Shown here one piece after another: positions 24,601 to 38,700 of a DNA stretch of 64,000 bases. Numbering within the stretch: position 1 is the stretch's first letter; the number at the start of each line of letters is the position of its first letter. The translations under genes and the position numbers were made by a program. Under the pieces are notes generated by a model. The model had not been told where the DNA came from. It saw only the letters and a list, made by a program, of their open reading frames with translations, and did not search any database. The stretch is from Marisa cornuarietis (taxonomy: Eukaryota > Mollusca > Gastropoda > Architaenioglossa > Ampullariidae): NCBI GenBank assembly GCA_004794655.1, contig SMMW01000596.1:310001-374000 (forward strand). Direction: 5' to 3'.

Positions 24601-27600
24601 TGGTGACACGGAAGCAAGTGTTGCATGTCGGGAGGTGGGGTTCGAACACGGACGTGCTTTGCCAAGAGGTCTGTTAGTTAAATTATATACCCTTGTTGAC
24701 GAGTCATTTATTTATATGGGTGGTCATGTTGTATTAGTAAGCAATAACCTCTCAATAACTCTCAAAAATAGAAATTCTATTGACAGCCTTACTGGAAGAC
24801 ACATGAGAGAAAGGCATGCATTCATACTAGAGACACGTGAGAAGGAAATATCATCAACATATCATCAACATTGACAAGAAGAACAATTTACGCTAATTGA
24901 CAGTTACTCTATCGTTTCAATTGCTAAAAGTGATACCAACATTATAGAGCGCAAATGTTTCTTAGGAGATAACAGATTTGGAGATTGTTGTCTAGCATTT
25001 CTTTTACTGTGCGAGTATGTTTGCTCTGTTCTCGAGGAATCTGCTCTTTGTTCTAGAATGAAATGTTGTCTGTAGTGCTCGTGTGATTTAGGGTCCTGGA
25101 GGGCTATTTATGTAGCATAATTTAAGGTATTATAAACTTATGCAGTGGGTATATGATTTAGGATCCACGGGAGTCTGTTACTTTCGTAGTCCACTGTGTA
25201 ACGGTATGCAGATACTGCAGTCAGTCCACTCCTGTGTGTTGTAGGAGCTTATGGAAGCTTCAGTAGTTACTACAGACGAATTAGCCTCGACTGCTTGGGA
25301 AATGAGACCCGAATCTCATCGTGTGTCTACTTCAAGACTGTCTGTGGTTACGACACCAACCATAACTACGCCTCCGTCCTCTGCTTTAACGGCTCTCTTA
25401 TCTCAAGTAAGCTTGAGCCTTGTTGCATAGGTTTACCTTCACACACATGCGTGTAGTAACAATAATTAAAATACCTATTAATAGTTGTTTATTATTGATA
25501 AACAACTATCAAAACAACCAAATAAATGCTATAATTAAAAACAAACAAGTATAATGAGTTGTTGAAGGTCTCGCATTGTCTTGTGTATAGTTGTTTACTA
25601 ACAATACCATCGATACACAACTAGTCAAAACAACAAAAAGAAAGAAAGGCTATAATTATAAACAGTACAAGTGTAATGAGTTGGAATGTCTCATATTGTC
25701 ACGTGTATGAAAGGCGTCATGCGTCTGACGTCTTTGGGTGCTTACGTCAATCGGACGACGTCATTTTGAAGGAAAATAGACGTCATAGAGGGGCAGGTGA
25801 CATGTCTGTGTGAAGCTGCGACGAGAAAGCGGACAACCGTCTGTGAATAAACAACGGAATAGTATGTTGTTTCTACCTTCCGATGCGTGAGCTGTGTTGT
25901 TGTCGTCTCCATGCAATTGCCGTGTAATTTCTCCTGACTTCCATCTTTCTGACCGCCGTCGAGCATCAATTACCGCCTTCACTTTCCATCTTAGTGGCTA
26001 CAGTTGAAGGTCACATTTAGTGTGTTTTTGTTTCTTTTTGTTTTGTTCTGTTTTTTTCTAGAGCACCAAATCAACAATCAACAATAGTCACAAATGGTAA
26101 ATGGAGGGCTGTAGCATATGTCTACATATGTTGTAACGCACATCTACAAAGTCGTTAGGAATCTGTGATGACAGCAGGTTAATGTAGACTTGGAAATAGT
26201 CTTGTGTCCAGACTTAGTTTTTCTTTTATTTTTTTCTCATTAATTAATCAAATCGTTCTGTTTGTAGCTTGCACGGTCAGTGCATCACCGCTTGTGAGTG
26301 ACTGCCTCGTGTATTTGTATTATTTTACCCGCACTACCTTTCGCGCTTATTTCAAATTAAGCACAGATTGCAGCTGGAACTCTCTTAAAGAAATGTTTAT
26401 AAATGTTTATAACAGGCTGTTATTTTCAAAAATTCACAGAAGTGTGTGCGTGCGTGCGTGCGTGCGTGCGTGTTAGCCATGCTGAAAGTGTTTAACTGTT
26501 TATTGCTGTCATGTCTTTAGTGTAAGGTGCTAGCTTATACTGTCGAGTGCTGCACTTTCCTTAGTGGGTTAGTTTGTCTTGTCAAATGCTACCCTGTCTA
26601 TAGCGTGTAAGTTTGTACAATAGAGTACTATTGTCTCCTTGTGTAAGGTGCTAGTTAGAACTGCCTAATATTATCCAGTCTTTAGTGTGTTAGTTTGCAC
26701 TGTCATTAGTGTCCTAGTAGTTTCGGATACTACCCTGTCGTCAGTATATCTGTACTGTCAAGTGCCACCCTGTCCTTTAGTGGGTTAAGTACTATCCTGT
26801 CTTTCGTTTGTTAGTTTGTACTGTCGAGTAATTTCCTGTTTAATGGTAAGGTACTAGTGTATACTGTCGAGTTCTAACCTGACATTAGTGTAAGGTCCCA
26901 GTTTGAATTATCAAGTAACACCCTATCTTTAGTGTAAAATGCTAGTTTGGGCTGTGGAGTGCTACCCTGTGTTTACTATAGGCACCGACACACACGCCCT
27001 CCCGCTAGTGGAGAGCGGACGATCGCACAACAATCGCTCGTCTTCAGTTCAAAATATTTTATGGACTATCAGGAACGGAAATTGGGGAAATATCATCTTT
27101 AAATCACAATAAAGAACAACTTTTTGTCATGTGACTGGGAGAATAATAAGTATTTTGTGAGGATAAATGGTACCCGGCACGAAAATCGGCAGCCGCGTGA
27201 TGGCCATTTTCCGTGTGCCGTGTAACGCGTTTGATGGTTCGGTCGGTATTTGTGCTCGCGTTCACAAGCTTTCGCATGGATATTGACGTATTACATATCG
27301 AATAAAGTTAGCCAAGATTGGTGAAAATTCCGATATATTTGTTAATGAAGTGTAACGGTTCTAAAGCACATTAACAGCTGACGTAAAATATTTGTCAACT
27401 TTGAAATGATGTAGCTCGAACCACCTGCAAAATACCATGTGCTTACCTAGATGAGCGTGACGGAGCAGTTTCTGCTGTATCCGATGGTATATGACATAGC
27501 AGTTCTGAGTTTATAATAGCCGACCGCTTCCCGGGCAAAGAGACCGACCCTTTTTCAAAACGTTGGTACGAGCGTGAAGTCACAATGGCGGCAAGAACAA

Positions 27601-30600
27601 GTAATGCGAAGGCAGCGGAAGTGATTGACGCAAATATACAGAAGTACTTTGGGGAATATTCATTGAAACACTAATTTTAAGAATGTTTGTGTTAAATTTG
27701 ATTTGTTTTGTGACATTTCTGTCAGTCTTCTGACAACTGTGGCTGAACCTGCCTCACGATCAGATCCCTAGTTTTACATTTATAAAACGTGGAGAGAATG
27801 TTGATGTTTATGATGACGACACTTTCCACGTTGGAACTGTTTGTGACATAAGGAATGAACATAAAGCATTTATCACATTTTTGAAGAGAATTGCTTTAAA
27901 GAATAATACATACATTTGGACTTCAAAGCATGATAACGACAAAGTAGAAAATATATTAGTCTTTGCATGTGACTATCTCTCCAGCATCCAACAACGGTTG
28001 TATATAGAGAATTGATGAGCAGCATGACCTTCACCAAAAATATCAAAAGTACAAAAGTAAAAATACAGCTTAAAGTTTATGTCCCAATGTGGGACCTGAG
28101 TTGTGTGAATTTTTTTAGGGGGGGTAAATTTACGTTTTTACAAAACTGTTGTATGTTTTGAGAAAATGAAAGAAACAAGAGCACCCACTTTAATCAAAAG
28201 AGGTAGGGGGTGACTGCATTGCCGACACAATTTTTGAGGTATTAATTTATTTTTTACTTTGAAGTGCGCTTGTGTGTGTTATTTCTCTCATCACCATCAA
28301 GTAAGTGGATTGACTAAGAAATATTGAGTGTCCCGAGAAAATATTAAATACTTACTTTTCATTTGTAACCACTACCCCCCTCCGCTACATGTACAAGTAA
28401 TTAACGTAAAATAACATAGATTAACCGATACATGTGTTTTCTAGCAGTGCTTCAAATTTGTTTTTTAGTCACTTGAGTAGAACGTCAGTGTTGGTAACCT
28501 CATACAAAGTCCCTGGGACTTCTAATTTCACGATGCTACATAGGAGAGCTTCAGACATGGTCTAAAATAAATACTTATCGCTGTGATGCAAATCAAGAAT
28601 TTCAAACAGCAATATCTACACAACTAATAAAGACAGAGACTCAGTTTTTGTTTTGTTTTCCTTGTGTTTCTTGTACTGTCATGTGAACAAAACTCGTTTA
28701 AACAAATAATTTTGTGAGTCGCTACCTACTTACTGTAAGAACTTTTTTTTAGATTTGACGGTTTCCTTGGACGCTGGTCAAGGGCTTATCGGCAACTCCT
28801 CTGGCCGACTGGTGGTCAGTCAAAGCGGTGTTCGAGGCAGAGTGTGTCCAGAATACTGGGATGACGTAGACGCCAGCGTGGTGTGCAGACAACTGGGGTA
28901 CCGTGACGGTATGGCACTGGCTTTCTCTGACGCAGGCACCGGTCCATACCTGCTCGGCAGCGCGGCCTGTACAGGTGTCGAGACGTCCATCTTTAATTGC
29001 CTCAGCAACAGAACATGCTCTCTCTCTTACCGAAGCCCACCTGATGTCGGTGCTGTGTGCTCCACCGACACCAGTAAGTGACTTCTCCTGGAAAAAAACC
29101 TTCATCTGCCTCTTTATTTATTGGGATTCTAGATAATATTAAGACAATATTTTATTGCTATATTGAAGGGTCTTTTTAACGCGATGAGGCCTTTCTCACT
29201 TGTTTCATCTGCAGCTGATAGAGTTGTTTATGCAGTAAATAATGAAATAATGTAGAGATAAATAGTAAAGTCACTTCATGTGCGGAGAATATTTATAGCA
29301 ACACCTAAGTCTAATGTTTTGGCAGGTAACCTTGTTATTTCCCTAATGCCTTGTCTAGCATTTCAACTATTTGGCTTAGTGGTTTGCGTATATGTTCCGG
29401 TGAAGAAAGATAGCCAAGATATAAAAAGAGTATTGTATAAGTAAAGATTAAGACTGTCTACAATGCAGAATTATTAACTATTATTTTATAGACAGTAATA
29501 CATATAATAATATACGTTGGTAAGCTATGTTAGTAACAAACACACAGTAAACATGTACAAATTTATTATCAATATTGAAGGTAGAGATTTGGTCAATTTT
29601 TTTTTCAGAGAGGCACAGTCAAAGAAATTTGCTTAAATTCATGTGTTTTGACTGTCAGTTCATCATATGGTAATAAGTGTCGAGGAGACTCATAAACTGT
29701 AACGACATAAAACGCCACTTTTCATAATCACTTTTAAGAAAGCGATTTTCTCATTTCTAAGCAATTGAAGTACAGCTTGTAGGAGGGACTTCGGACAAGG
29801 AGGGTCTAGTGCAAGTTGTGTACGGGAGTCAGGTGGGTACGGTGTGTGTACCCGAAACCTATAACCGTGATACCGCCGCCAGGGTGGTCTGCAGACAACT
29901 CGGCTACGTGGACGGCGAATTTGAAACGTAAGAAACATTTTCTTCTCTCTTCTCAATCTATGTTCACTTGTGAGATGTATGGCCATGTGCGTGTCAGAAA
30001 CCGTGAAGCACGGTAGAAGTCTTATCTTTCCGTTCCGTGTGCAAAGTTGTTATCTTGCATGAGATTCAATCCTTTTGTAATCATACGTTTTAGAACAATT
30101 ATCAATGTATATGGAGGGCAAATAGTGAGGTATGTGGAGATGAAAATGTCATGACAACAAATTCAAATACCACAGTACGACAAAAATAATCCCCAATGAC
30201 AGTTCATAAAGATTTCTGAGACCACGGTTTTCAGGACTTTCATTCACTGGTCATAATCAATTTAAAAGTAAATTTCCTACGAGAGTACGAACAAATCCAA
30301 ATCGTGCAAAAAAAAAAAGAAGACGAAATTCAAGGCTTATGAGCCACATATGAGGAGTATCAGTACATCATTTAGTCTTACAAATTGTTTTTAATACTAT
30401 AGCACTTAATGTCATTGTTTGAATACTTTATCCAACACAGTGTCCTTTCTCAATGTCTACAGTACGACCAAAAAAACAAAACAAACCTTAACATAAAAAA
30501 TACGAAAACAGGAGTAAAGATTTTTGTCTCGCGAATGCCAGCTGTTCACATTAGAACACTTTAAACGTCTTCATAAATAGTTTACATGACAAATGTAACA

Positions 30601-32331
30601 AAATATAAATTACAAGAGTTCTTTTAGAAAAATCTGTTGTGGTCGATCAGATAAATGCACAATAGTTTGAAATATTAATGAAACAAACCAGTGCAAAGAG
30701 AAAGAAGTATACGTTGTAATAACGTGTAAGTACTTCTGTAAAGCGATCACATTTAATGAAACAAGCTGAGAAAAAGGAATGTTGTGTAAAAGTTCTGTAC
30801 ACTTTTCAGATTTCCAAAAGGTACAGGGACTGTGTCCATGTCTAACGTCAGCTGTGTTGGGTACGAGAGAAGCGTCTTCATGTGCAGAAGTAGGGGCTTG
30901 TTTGTCCCTCCGTCAGACAGATGTGCCAACCACGACTTCGACCTCGGTGTGCGCTGTATAGACGGCGGTGAGTTTAGTAGACAGGCACAAGTATTTTAGA
31001 CTTATTTTATACATAACTTTAGATGTATTATAGTGACCACTAAAAGCTCTTTTGTTACAGAATTCGTGCCGTGGTCTCATACTTAAATAATCGCACTTAG
31101 ACTGGAGTTGCATTTCGCAAGAATAATTTTTACTTGTTTTGATCGATGAGTTGATTTTGGTTAGAATAATTTTTTTTTTACCCTAGGTAGGTGCGTAAGT
31201 GACCTAAGTGCTTTCATACTCTTCAGTGAATGGTTAGAAAATGGCTGAATGCTATTCTTACTTTATAAATATATATATATATATATAGTAGAGAGAGAGA
31301 GAGAGGTGGGGGGACCAAGAATGCAGTGGAATCTCAAGAAAGTAAAATTCTTAAAAGAATATGTTACAATAGCGGGTATAGCTGAATATAAAAAATTAAA
31401 ACAAAATATTACCAAATGAAACAGCAATAACAAAGCTGTTGGGCTTATTGCTGTAACTAGAATTGAAGAGACTTGAGAGAGAAAAAATGAAATAGATTGA
31501 AAGTTCGTGAAAGAGAAGTTCATTTTAAGAAAGGCAAGATGTATATACCGGTATATTTCTTACTCGTTAAACTGCCTACACCTTAAAAGTGTTCAAAATA
31601 AAAATGAATTTCAAAGAGGTAAAATTCTTAAAATTATATATTTTAAACCAGGTACCAAAGCATTTAATGCAGACAAACAATGACTGAAAGGAAAAAAATG
31701 TTTTTTGCCTCTTAGGTTAGTTTAATGAAGGATTTACCGTGATATACGAGTGATATGTGTCTATTCCTTCCCCCCTCTAACCAAAATCTGCTTTCAAATC
31801 GACAGTGCGTCTGTTGTATACGATACACAGCACCAACACCTCCATCACTGGCGTGGTGCAGATTTACCAAGGATCAGACTGGATTAACATCTGCAATCAA
31901 TTATTTGACGATTTGGACGCACAAGTAGTCTGCCGGAGGCAAGGTTACTCGTACTCACGTGTACTGCCCAAGGGGTCGATGGGCTTACTGAACGGAAACA
32001 ACTTTGTCACAGCCCTGAACTGTAATGGCAAAGAGCGAACTCTCTTAGACTGCCCTGTACAACAGAACGTCAACTGTCCATGGGGAAACATCAATAGATA
32101 TGCTACAGTTTTTTGTAGTCAAACTCCATCGGAGCGAGGTAACGAAACAACATTTTAGCTTAGTTTGTTCACTGTTGGCACACAAGCATTGTAGTTTACT
32201 AAATGTCGTTTTCGTGCTAAAGACTTTGTTCGTTAGAATGTAAACCTCGTCTTTTTATCCCTGAATTATTGTTTCTTTTAATATGAAGGCGATCATCATC
32301 ATCATCATCATCGTCGTCTTCGTCGTCGTCG

Positions 32332-32400
<69 letters not shown>

Positions 32401-32828
32401 CACTTTATCAAAGCTTCTTATTTTCACGCCTCACATTTCATCCACAGGCCTCGAAGCCGCCCCAATGTCAGTGGATGGACATGTTGTTGTCACGGCGGAC
32501 GGAGTCAAGTCCTATGTCTGTCGCGACAACTGGGACGACGCCGCTGCCTCTGTGTACTGCAAGGACCTGGGCTACAACTACGGCGTGGCCATCTACCAGA
32601 CTGTCGTGTCTACCTCCCAAGGCGTGGCCGGCTACATCGTCAACAGCGTCCACTGCACTGGCAGTGAGAACTCTCTCAGTGAATGTTCCTTCTCCTCCAA
32701 CTGGTCCACTTGTCTCACGGGCTACAGCAGTGCTGCCCAGGCACTGTGCTTAAAATACGGAAGTGGTTAGTTATTTTACTGACATAAGTGTGTGTGTGTG
32801 TGTGTGCGTGTGCGTGTGCGTGCGCGTG

Positions 32829-32859
<31 letters not shown>

Positions 32860-35621
32860 TTATAGACTAAAGGCGCAAAGACTTTCCAGACGCGGAGTGA
32901 CAGGGGAGAAAAATGTCCTGTTATCCTAGTAAACTATATCTTCATCACCATACAAAGTCAATAGCACCGTTCTGAAGATGACAACAAAAGTGTTAAACTG
33001 ACAAACTGCGAAGTTTATAGCAGAGTTGTGTTGAAAATTGCCACTTCCCTATAGCATTTCCTTCTTGGTCATAATCTCGTCATTTGTCCTTCTATGTCAC
33101 TATTTTGCAGCATTTTCTGACGAACTCTTTCCCTCTCACCCACTCGTTCTTTCTTCTCTCGAATCTGGGGGGTGGGGGTGGGGTGAATTCTGCTTACGGC
33201 ACAGGTTGGTCGTTTTTCTCAGCGCTCCCACAAACAACTGGTGAAATTGTCAAGTGTGTTGTGCACATACGGGGACTATTGACTGGATTTCAGTGCCGTC
33301 TGCTTCCACTACATGTAGTGATATTGTGGGAATATTTTCTCGGATCGCAGACATTTCTTGCAAATATTTCTATGACATGGAAGGTACTCAAGTACAACTC
33401 ATCAAGGAAATTGGCGGCGACATGAGTGTCACAAGCCCAAGCTCAGCAACAGTACGGCTGGTAAGGAATTTACTATCGGTGACTTGATGCAAGTGATGTT
33501 AGGAGTCCAAAAGGACGTGTTATTCATAAATCAAGACAATGCTATAATAAGACACGAGAATGACAGATTGGTAGTTGAAGACGAATCCCTCAAACAACAG
33601 AATATATGTTTGGTAAAACGCCTTGATGACTTGCAAAAACAAGTAGAGTTGCTGGACAGAGACTCAACCTTAGCTATGGAATGAATGGACAGGCAAATGG
33701 ACATACAAGAGCAGCGATCACTTAGAAACAATTTACATTTCTTCAATATTGCTGAGACTGGGAAAGAAAGTTACACGGCTTGTGCAAAGCAGATTCTAGA
33801 TTTACTAAAGCATGTTTTCCCTGAAAGAGACATTGAACGATGTCACCGCATAGGGAGCATCCTAAAGGTTGTCAGAATCCCCTGCCTGGTGATCGTAAAA
33901 ATTTTACACTGGTCTGACAAAATGGCAATTCTGACCGAAGGCAGAGACAAACTATGGGAGCATGGTGTCAAGGTGTCAGGTGATTTAACAAAACGTCAAA
34001 CAGAAACCATTAGAGATCTTAGAAAACAGGGCAAGAAGGCATACTTCAAAGCAGGACGACTTTACATAGAAGAAATGGGAAGCTCACACAGAGGCAGTAT
34101 CTCACATAATATATATGACAGGCTTGTAAAGGAAGTGTCAGACGGACAAAACAGCAGTGACGGCAGCAATCAAGGCAATGAAAAGCGGCAAAGCACCAGG
34201 GGCAGATGGAATAACAGCAAAGATGTTGAAAGCAGATGTGAATGTGACAGCTCCCATGTTGACTGAAATCTTCAGGCAAGTTTGGGAATCAGGACAGATC
34301 CCCGGTGCGTGGAAGACAGGGCTCATCTTCAAGTTACTCAAGAAAGGAGATCTTGGAGACTGCAATAACTGGAGGGGTATAACACTTCTTTCCATCACCA
34401 GCAAGGTCTTCAGCAAGATTGTTTTGTCAAGACTGACGGAAACCGTTGAGAAAGACCTCCGGCCTCAGCTAGCAGGATTTCGCCCTGGGCGATCCTGTTA
34501 TGAACTCATTTTCACTGCGTCAGATTCTGGAGCAAAATCAACTTCATCGACCTGGAGAAGGCTTTTGACAGCATCCGACGCGAGTCCTTATGGAAGATCC
34601 TGAGGCATTACGGAGTCCCTGCGAAACTTGTCCAGGTCGTTGCGATGCTGTACAGCAACTTCAAATCTCAGGTGGTCTGTGACATGGAGCTTACAGCCCC
34701 CTTTAACGTCAGTACTGGGGTGAAGCAGGGATGCATTCTGTCGCCGTTCCTCTTCATCCTGACCATGGACTGGATCATGAAAAATTCCACCGATAGACAG
34801 AGGTGAGGGATTAAATGGACCATGACTATGACAGCAACAACAATGTTGGAAGATTTGGACTTTGCTGATGACATTGCCCTGTTGTCACACCGCCACCAAG
34901 ACATGCAGGAGAAAACAAATGCCTTCTCAGAAACAGCTGGAAACCTTGGCTTGAAGGACAGCGCAAAGAAAACGAAAAGTATGTGAATGAACGCCAGAGT
35001 CCAAGAAAACATGAAACTAAATGGAGAAGAGATTGAGGAAGTTGACAGTTTTACCTATCTTGGGTCCAAGATTTCAAACGCCGGGGATGTGGAGGTGGAG
35101 ATTCGAGCCCGACTGGCGAAAGCCAGCCAGGCCTTTGCCTCACTCAGGAGCACATGGAAGGCTAAAAACATCAGCCAGAAGACCAAGCTGAGAATCTTCA
35201 AGTCAAATGTGATCAGCAAGGTCCTTTATGGATCAGAATCATGGAAGATGACCAAAAACATCGATAACAGGCATGACGTCTTCCAAAACAGATGCCTCAG
35301 GCGCATACTTAACATCTTTTGGCCAAACACCATCACCAATGAAGAACTGAAACCGAGTCCATCACCACGCTGGTTCAACGAAGGCGTTGGCGATGGATTG
35401 GACATGTGCTTCGCCAGCAGACAGCAGACCTCTCCAGAATCGCCCTACGATGGACTCCAGACGGCCGAAGAAAACGAGGCCGCCCAAAGGAAACCTGGAG
35501 AAGAACAGTGGAAAGGGAGATGAAAGGAAAGGGCTGGACATGGGGTCGCCTGGAGCTAGTTTCAGCCGATCGACATCAGTGGCGGGCTGTGGTTGAGGCC
35601 TTATGTGCAACTAACACGAAG

Positions 35622-35711
<90 letters not shown>

Positions 35712-38700
35712 TCCCCCCATTGTAGAAGAGCAAAGTGACTTTCAATCAGGACGCTCTACCATTGATAATATTTTCGAGCTTTATTCAGTTGTACAGAAGT
35801 ACCTGTTGAAATAGTCTGGAAAGATGTACGTTTGTTTTTATTGACTTTAAGAAAGCTTTTGATACCATAAACCGAAATGATCTGTGGAACATTCTCCAAA
35901 CTACAGGAGTCAGGCGTAAAATGCTGAGGATGTTACAAAGCATGTACAAAAATGTTAAGTCTTGCATACGATGTAGAGATACTCTTACGGATTGGACTGA
36001 CTGTCCGGTACGAGTCAGACAAGAGTGTACCCTTTCACCCATATTGTTCTCCTTCTTCATTAATGAACTTGCGGTAGAAATGTGTAATAATGGTGTACAT
36101 GGTATGCAGCTACATCCGGATGCGGTACAACTGTTAATGTTATTATTTGCTGATGACGTTGCACTTATGTTATATTTAAGTAGTGGTCTTCAAAAGCAAA
36201 TTAATATACTAAAACAATTTGCAGATAATTTTGATATGTCAGTTAACCTACAGAAAACAAAAGTTATGGTATTCAGGATCTACGGAATCTTGGCACTACG
36301 GAAACCAGAAACTAGAGGTCGTCAATTCTTATAAATATTTGGGTTTTTACTTTACCACGAAACTTTCCCTTACTGTTGCAGTAAGTGACTAAAGGCCTAT
36401 TCTCACGCTGCAATGTTTTTAAGGTTTGCGCGTGCAAGATTTTGCTTGCTAGGCAGCTTGCAGTAGCGTTCTACCCTCACGTAGCAAGGCCACTCGCTAC
36501 TGTCCTGCGAGGTAACGTCATCCGCGCAGCGCATTGTGGGTACTCGACAAAATGGCAGATACTTTCGGAAGCTACTGCTGCTACGTTAATAATATTGCCT
36601 GATGAAGTAGGGAGAGAGAGAGAAAAGAAAAAAAAAGATGTGGGTGAGGGGTGGGTAGCGCGAAGGAGTCGCTTAGGTGCCTTATTTTCATTTCCTGTAA
36701 AAGAAATATCTTCGGAACACTCGAGAGAATGCAGACGCTTTTTGCGAATGTTGTCTGCAACGTTTGAAGAACTTTTATATTTGATCGAGGCTGCCCAGAG
36801 CACGATCAATTTCAATTCAGGCGTTCTTAGCCTTATCCCGGTTGAGATACTATGGATTGGCAGTGTCGAACAGACACAGATAGTTTTCCCACATACAAGT
36901 CATACTCGTACACCTTTCCTCTGACCACATCGCCATTTTCTAATTTTGAGGTAAAAGGGAGGCGACTGTGTTCAAGCATTCCGATTGGCTACAGCCATGT
37001 AATGTAGGTCAGGCTCTGCAAGAAAATAGAATCGCGTCCTATCCGTGAAAACCTCGATGTAAAGCCCCCACCCACCGTGTGCAAAACTCGAAAAGGTCCT
37101 AGCAGGGCCTACAAACCCTGAAAAGTGCGGTAAATTGCAGCGTGAGAATAGGCCTTTAGCAACTAAAGCACAGATAAGGACTTGCCAGCTCTTGCGGAGC
37201 CTGTGGAAATTAAGTGACGGTATTCCTAGAGAGATTTTTTAATATATATGCAGATTGCTCCTATTTTATTGTATAGATCTGAATGTGGGGCTACCAGGTT
37301 TTTGATGTGCTAGAAAAAGCTCACTTATTTGCTTGCAAAAGATTTCTAGATGTGGGGCTGAATACACCAAATAAAATAATTTATGGTGATATGGGTAGAT
37401 TTCCAATGTTTATACTATCTAAAGTAAGTTGTATCAAATATTGGCTTAGGCTTGTTAATATGTCAGATGATAAATTACCACGTAAAAGCTACTAAATGCT
37501 GTTACATATGCAAGAATTAGGAAATGCAACTGGGCACATCACGTGAAAAAAGTTTTGTGTGAAAATGGTTTTGGACTTGTATGGTTACAGAAGGGTGGAG
37601 GAAGCGTTAATATATTTATACGCACGTTCCGACAACGACTAAAAGACTGTTTTGCCCAGAACTGGCATCTGATCTGAAGAACAGTTCACGCTTAGAATTG
37701 CATGCATAATATAAAAGCTATCTCCAGCCCGAACGATGCATTGACCTCTACCAACTGAAATGTTTTAAAGTAGCTTTAGATTTGGAATATCTGTTATAAC
37801 AACACCTAAGCTACGATACAGAAGTGATGTGGCCTCACGAGACGTGGCATGTCCCTTGTGTAGAGTAGAAATTGAGGCTGAAGCCCATGCGCATTTTTCT
37901 GTAAAGCGTATTTCCAAATCAGGAAACAAGTCCCAGCACTGCAAGGTGTGGACCATACAGACCCACACAGTGTGTCACGGGTCATGGTAGGCACCTCTGA
38001 TGAAACCATGAGGCAGATTTCACGTTTTCTATTGAGAGTTTTTAAATTGCGTGATACTGTTTTTAAACAAGATGTACAGAAATAATACTGATTGGCATAC
38101 AAGAATGATGTTTTTGTGGGTACATGACAATGGTATTTAGACCACTGTGTTTATATCTTGAGATACTACATACTTTCAAAATCTTAAATTTCCAATGACC
38201 TAATGTACTTTTTAAATATTAATGACTTACCCCTTGACAGTAACCCAATGGTTTGTCAATAAAATGATCAAATCTCAAAAATCTCTCTTGAACTTCTTTA
38301 AGCGAACATTACACTGACTCGTGATTTTTCTGTACAACAAATTTCTCCGAAATTTTTTTCTTTAGGCCGCGAGCTCCGGTTGAGTGGAGGTACCACCAAG
38401 TATGTAGGGCAAGTGGAGGTCGGTTTCAACGGTGTGTGGGGCACTGTCTGTGACAACTACTTCACCAACAATGACGCCACGGCAGTGTGCCTCACTCTGG
38501 GATATTATGGCGGTGTCACTGCGGACAGCAGCAGCAGCAGCCTAAGCTCGACAGGTCCTTTCTACCTGTATGACCTCAGGTAATGATGTCAGTCATGTGA
38601 AGTTTCCTCCAAAGACCTGTGCATTACAAAAATAAAATTCTATTACTTAACGGCTTATTTTATATGATTAGCTATGTATGGGTTTGTAATGGCACAGTTC

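Noticed and set aside
32217..32411. Poly-Asp and poly-Ile ORFs
   Set aside because: Artefacts of the (ATC)n array.
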